Shown: piece by piece, positions 42,201-48,200 of the stretch
How positions within the stretch are numbered: position 1 is the first letter of the stretch
How the letters are laid out: each line of letters starts with the position of its first letter
Assembly (NCBI GenBank): GCA_934045075.1
Contig: OW203724.1
Location: 18,219,143 to 18,283,142, forward strand
DNA: 64,000 bases
From: Yponomeuta sedellus
Lineage: Eukaryota > Arthropoda > Insecta > Lepidoptera > Yponomeutidae
Direction of reading: 5' to 3'
Position numbers and translations under genes: made by a program
The notes under the pieces: model-generated
The model's database searches: none
What the model saw: the letters and a program-made list of their open reading frames with translations, nothing else
Told to the model about the DNA's origin: nothing

Positions 42201-45200
42201 TACTCACTGAGCTACCACCGCTCAAGCCGACGTTTATGTTGCTATTAAAACTTGTTCGTTTTCGAGTAGAACCCTTCTGAGTCGCCCATTAGCTCAGTTG
42301 GGAGAGCGCTGGCACGGTTAGCCAGAGGTCGCGGGTCCGAGTCCCGGCATGGGTGGAATTTTTAGCACTAAATAGGTTTTTAAGAACCCTTCATTTTCTT
42401 TTTTTTTTTTAAGGAATCAAATTACTCTTGACCTCTATCTAGCTCGAGGGTGAAGATGTGGTCTAAAATGGACCGAGGTAACCCAGAAGAAGCCTCTTCA
42501 CACGCATCTTAAAGACGTTCAGGTTATAAGCGTATTTCGGATGCATTTCGGAGGATTTGACGTCATTTGGCTTTCCTCACAGAGCTCTTCCGCTTCGAGC
42601 AAGTCGGCGGCGACGCGAATACGGCCCGCCTGTTCGCGCGGCAATCCCTCAAGGATCGGTTCGGGAACTACACCCTAGCAGTGGAGGCCCGCGACCTAGG
42701 CACGCCCGCCAACGTGGCCCGCGGCGACCTGCGACTATGCGTCAGCGACTACAACGACCACGCGCCCGTCTTCGTGCACCCACCGAATAATATCACCATC
42801 CGAGTGCCCGAGGTGAGTTAGAGGCGCCACCCCGGTTACTACCGGCTAGCGCCACCAGTGAAAAAAATCTTAATTATCATCTTTTATAACGCATCCTGCT
42901 GCAATGCTGTGTGGTGTCGGCCTAGAGAATAGCACCAATCCAATTCTTCCCGCGGGTCTCGTAAAAGGCGACGTTTAATCAGTGCAATAAAGAATAAATT
43001 TAAATAAATAATAATATTTATTCTTTCTCGTATGGCTATTTGCATTGGTCTTATAACTAATTGTTAATTATAATAAAATGTCAAAATTGGTCCATATATT
43101 TGGGTAAAAATTTACAATCATTAAGGTACGTAGCCGAGTCGCCCTTAGTCGCCAGCTACGTACGGCGACTGAGGGGTGCGTGATAAAAAAAAACACACAC
43201 CTTGTGTCCACCAGAACGCGACAATCGGCACGACGATCGTGGAGGTGCGCGCCATAGATGCGGACATCGGGCCCAACGGCGCCGTCCGCTACCGGCTGCG
43301 GCGCGACGCCGGCGGCGGCTGGCGCGCCTTCTCTGTGCAAGCCACCAGCGGTGCTCTGCGGACCTCGCAGCCGCTTGACCGGGACAAGCAGGCCGTCTAC
43401 CAGGTGAGATTGTTTGTTGCACTGCGTTTAGTGCGCTGCGCAGCTCTTAGACCGCGATAAGCGGGCGTCTACCAGGTGAGGCTGCCTTCTTTGGTATGCT
43501 GCCCAGCCGCTAGACCGGGACAAGCAGGCCATCTACCAGGTAAGATTGCTTAGTGCGCTGTGCAGCCGCTTGGTCGGGACAAGCAGGAGACAATTAAAGC
43601 TGGTTAAAGAAATTTTAGAGATAAATTAGTAAAATATTTGTCTGATTCAATATACGAGAGATGTTTGTCTGAACATGTAGCATTCGGAGCATTTCCCATT
43701 ACCGTAAGGACTTTATGCATTGCACGAAGCTTCTAGTTAGAAATAAGATCCTACTTCTTCCTACCAGTCTACGAAAGCAGTCCTCCATCGCTCCAATAGC
43801 TAATTGAAGTTCAAGAAACTCTTGCAAGCACCTACTCCGTTCTACCAGTATTTTTTTTTATAGTGCATTTTGTTTATTTCTGTTGTTGCTCCTATTATGT
43901 CAATTATCGGTCTATTTGTTTCTGTGATGTGTCTTGTTGTTATAATAAATGTCCTTCTTTCTTTTTTTGCTTTAAAACCGATTGAGACCCGCCCCTTTGC
44001 AGCTGCGGATCGAGGCCTACGACCTCGGCACCCCGACGCCGCTCAGTTCCGACCTTGACCTCACGGTCTACGTCCGCAACGTTGACAACTACCGGCCCCG
44101 CTTCCCGGAGAGGGAGACGCGAGTGAACTTCACCGAGAACGAGCCCGAGGAGGGTGTGTACTTGCCGAGCGTGATTGAACGGGACGAGATCGACCGCGGG
44201 GACGAACCGCCGCTGCCCGCTTGCTACTACCTCGTGGCCGGGGATGGGGACCGCCATTTCGAGCTGCTCCGGGACACGCACAGGTGAGGGAGCACTTGCG
44301 AAAAGTAATTATAATGGAAACATAGTTAAATAAAAAATGGAAAGACTGAATTATGAAATTATGTTTGTTTTTTTTGAGAGTTTTTGAAACGCGGATAGTT
44401 TTTCTTGGCTATTTATTTGTTCGATGGCATTCAAATTATTATTATATTAATAATATTTCATATTTATTTATATGAGTTAAACTTACTAGTTGTTCAAATA
44501 ACCGTTGCATTTTTTTTCATATATTTTTACTGACACGGTATTCATGGTTTAAGTACAATGTCACAGGAATCTAATCTGATGTTAAAGCATTTTACCCGTT
44601 ATGGTGCAATACTAACTTTTAGCCACACGTTTGGAGCGTAATTAAAATTTAACATTTGGAGCTTGATTGAATTGTTTCTGATTTAAAACGTTAACATCGA
44701 GAGCTTTATTCACATAATAATCAAAAGTTGTGAGCGATCTTATAAATCCATTAACTTTTTAGATGAAGCATATGATACAATTTAGTAAAACAGAATAGTT
44801 TTTTATTTGTCCAACATTCGGGACAATTCGTTTCGACGAGGTTATCGGATGGAACTGCTTAGTCGTGTAGTGCATCAATCTTCAGTAAAATACATCCATC
44901 GCATCAATCTTCCATAAAATTCCACATGTAACGTTTCTATTGTAAGTAAAAGATAAGCATATATTTCATCCTGTTTCCTTGTTCCAGACTTGTTCCCGTA
45001 AAGCCACTGGATCGTGAAGAGAGATCCGAGTACACACTAACCGTTCTGGCCACCGAGGATTGCATAACGCTGCCAAGCTACGACGAGGCTAAAGATGCCG
45101 TCAGCTCTCTGAAGGTCCACGTCAAGGTCAACGACTTGAATGACAATTCACCGACTTTTGTCAGCAAGATCTTCACGGGCGGCATCACTACTGAGGCCGA

Positions 45201-48200
45201 CTTCGGGATCGAGTTTATGCATGTGAAGGTGAGTGGGTATACCACCTTACGGCATATAATCTGTGGTGTGATTTCTAGTCTGTTCTTCCTGGTTACTATA
45301 ACACAGGGTATACTAGTTTGGGGCCAGCAAAAGTTTTGTGTGAAAGGTGAACCTTGCTAACTTCCATGATAAGTAAAATTATTATTACTTATACAATTTT
45401 AATTTTTAATGCACTAACCCGTGCTAAGGAAAATTTTAAAAACCTATTTAGAGGCTAAAAATTCCAACCATGCCGGGATTCGAGATTCGGGATTGTACGC
45501 AATACAGAGAATAGTGTAAAGAGGTTCGAAATTTTACTGATGCCGGTGAGTCGCCCAGTTAGCTCAGTTGGAAAGAGCGCTGGCACGGATAGCCAGAGGT
45601 TGCGGGTTCGAATCCCGGCATGGGTGGAATTTTTAGCCTCTAAATAGGTTTTTAAAATTATTATTACTTATCGTGAACGTTGGAAGGCATATGATCTAGA
45701 TATGTTTTATGACGGACTGTGGTGTTTTAAATCTAAAATCTAGTCCAGCTAGCTATCAGATATATCTATAAATATTTTTAAGTTTTTTATTTGATACAAT
45801 ATTACGGCAGTGTTAAAATGAGAGTGCTGTGCGTACTGTATAATTGGCACAAATGTCAGCCCTAATTAATTGACAGGGAATATGTTTGTGCTGTCCACTA
45901 TTCGACCACCTGCAGCCGAAGCAAGCAAAATGGTATAGCGTGTTTTGCCGCTCCCGCCATGCCAGTTCGGCTCCTGGAAAACTCCTACACAAAGTGACAC
46001 CCATCCATGATTCAAACAGGACTCACAATAAACGATTCGGGTTTATTGTGAGTCTCGCCTCTTCTGCACTTGAACATGATTTGAACATGAGGTCATAAGG
46101 TACCAGCCGAACGCGGCAAATAGAAAGACAAGACAATTTATGCGCCAGCTTTCGATAGGTATCTCAATACTTAGCGATATTGCAATACGTTTTGAAACCT
46201 TATACCCTAGTCTAAAACTCCATTACACCCTTCCACAGGCCACCGACACAGATGAAGGTGACAACGCCAAAATCAGCTACTACCTTATAGGTGACGTGAA
46301 AAGAACCCTCACGGAAGGATTGGAGAACTTAGCAGTTTCGCCTTTCCTAGTCAACGAGGAGACTGGAGCCGTTTCCCTAAACTTCGACCCACAGAAGGGG
46401 ATGAAGGGATACTTCGATTTTAAGGTAAGTGTTGGCTGTCGGACGTTGAGTTCGTTTACTATGATGTGGAGTTTATAATATTTTAAAAACCTATTTAGAG
46501 GCTAAAAATTCCACCCATGCCGGGATTCGAACCCGCGACCTCTGGCTATCCGTGCCAGCGCTCTTTCTAACTGGGCGGCTCACCGGCATCAGTGAAATTT
46601 CGAACCTCTTTACAATATTCTCTGTATTACTTACATGCAGCGACATCTGGCTGAATTAATTTGCATCACTTGACGCCCCGAGTACCCACTTTGCAGTTAG
46701 CTTTTACATCGGAATGATATCGCTGTACCCACATGGTTATATTATTTTTAATATGTTCACTGCCCCTACAAAGGCTAGCGAGGAATTGTTTTTCATCTTC
46801 TCACTTTCATTGTGAACTGTTCTGATCTCGGTCAAAGTTAGACAAAGTAGTTTAACTACTACTTGAACTACATTCTGACACCGGCACGGCAACACCGATC
46901 AAGGTACCATTATGGACCCTGTAGGACAAAACAACTTCTTAAGCAACGCATCATTAAATAGTACTCAAGAATGTTGCTATGCCCTACAGGGTACACAAGG
47001 GTACTTATAATTCCACGAACACCTTGTAAACTTATTGTTGCAATAATTGATAAAGATAATCTGCACTTTGACGCCCAAAGCTACTTTGACAAAGTTACTT
47101 TGATTACGTACACGCTACTAAAGAGGGCGCCTAACGAGGTGATTCCCATACAAAAGTAGTTTGGTTTTAATTTACAAACGACATTGCACAAACAGTTTAG
47201 AGTACACAAATGAAGGTTTGATCTTACTTTAAATCAGAAATAAACATAATAAAAACAATTATAGCCTTGTTAAAAGTTTTGATAAGTACCTATGAAAAGT
47301 CTTATGAAGTTATAAATTATTTTTTAATCAGTAATTATTTTTTCTTTTTTTAATTCTAAATTGCCTTGATTTCTGTCCTCTAAACATATTGGTAAAGTCT
47401 GATTGCGATCCGGAATGTCACTTGTGAATTAAAACCAAACTACTTCTGTATGGAAATTTCTGCTTGAGGTGTCCCCGTCACCGAGCTAATACTAACTCCG
47501 AGTTGTCCCGCCAGGTACTAGCGAACGACACGGGCGGCCTCCAAGACGAGGCTCACGTCTTCATCTACCTATTACGCGAAGACCAGCGCGTGCGCTTCGT
47601 TCTTCGCGCGCATCCCTCAGAAGTCCGCGACCGAGTGCGCACGTTCCGGCAACGCTTGGCTACCGTCACGAAGTCCGTCGTGAACATTGACGACGTTCGC
47701 GTTCATGAGAATAGAGACGGCTCCGTCGACAACACGAAGACTGACTTGTACATGCATCTGGTTAACGGTGACGATCATTCGGTGCTCGAGGTGGATCAGG
47801 TGCTGCGGATCGTGGATAAAAACATTGAGCAATTGGACGACTTGTTCAAGGTGGGTTGCTTGCTGTTTAGGTGGATGATTTGGAGGGACACTGGACAGTA
47901 AACACCCACAGTTAGGCTTGATAGTTAACACGCTTGACTACTGATACAGAGGTAGTGGGTTCATACTCACTGGAGGCCGCCGTACCAGATCAGTACAAAT
48001 GGCCTCAGTATGGGTATATTTCCATGTTTGTGATGTTCTTGGCTGGTTACCTTATCACAGGGTATCCTAGTTTTGGACCAGGAGAAGTGATTATGTTGTC
48101 CACACAACACAATCACAAACACAACCTCCACAGGTTATTATTATTATTATATATGTTGCTATAATGAACTTCAACTCTTGTCGTAGTCAATGTAGTAGCA

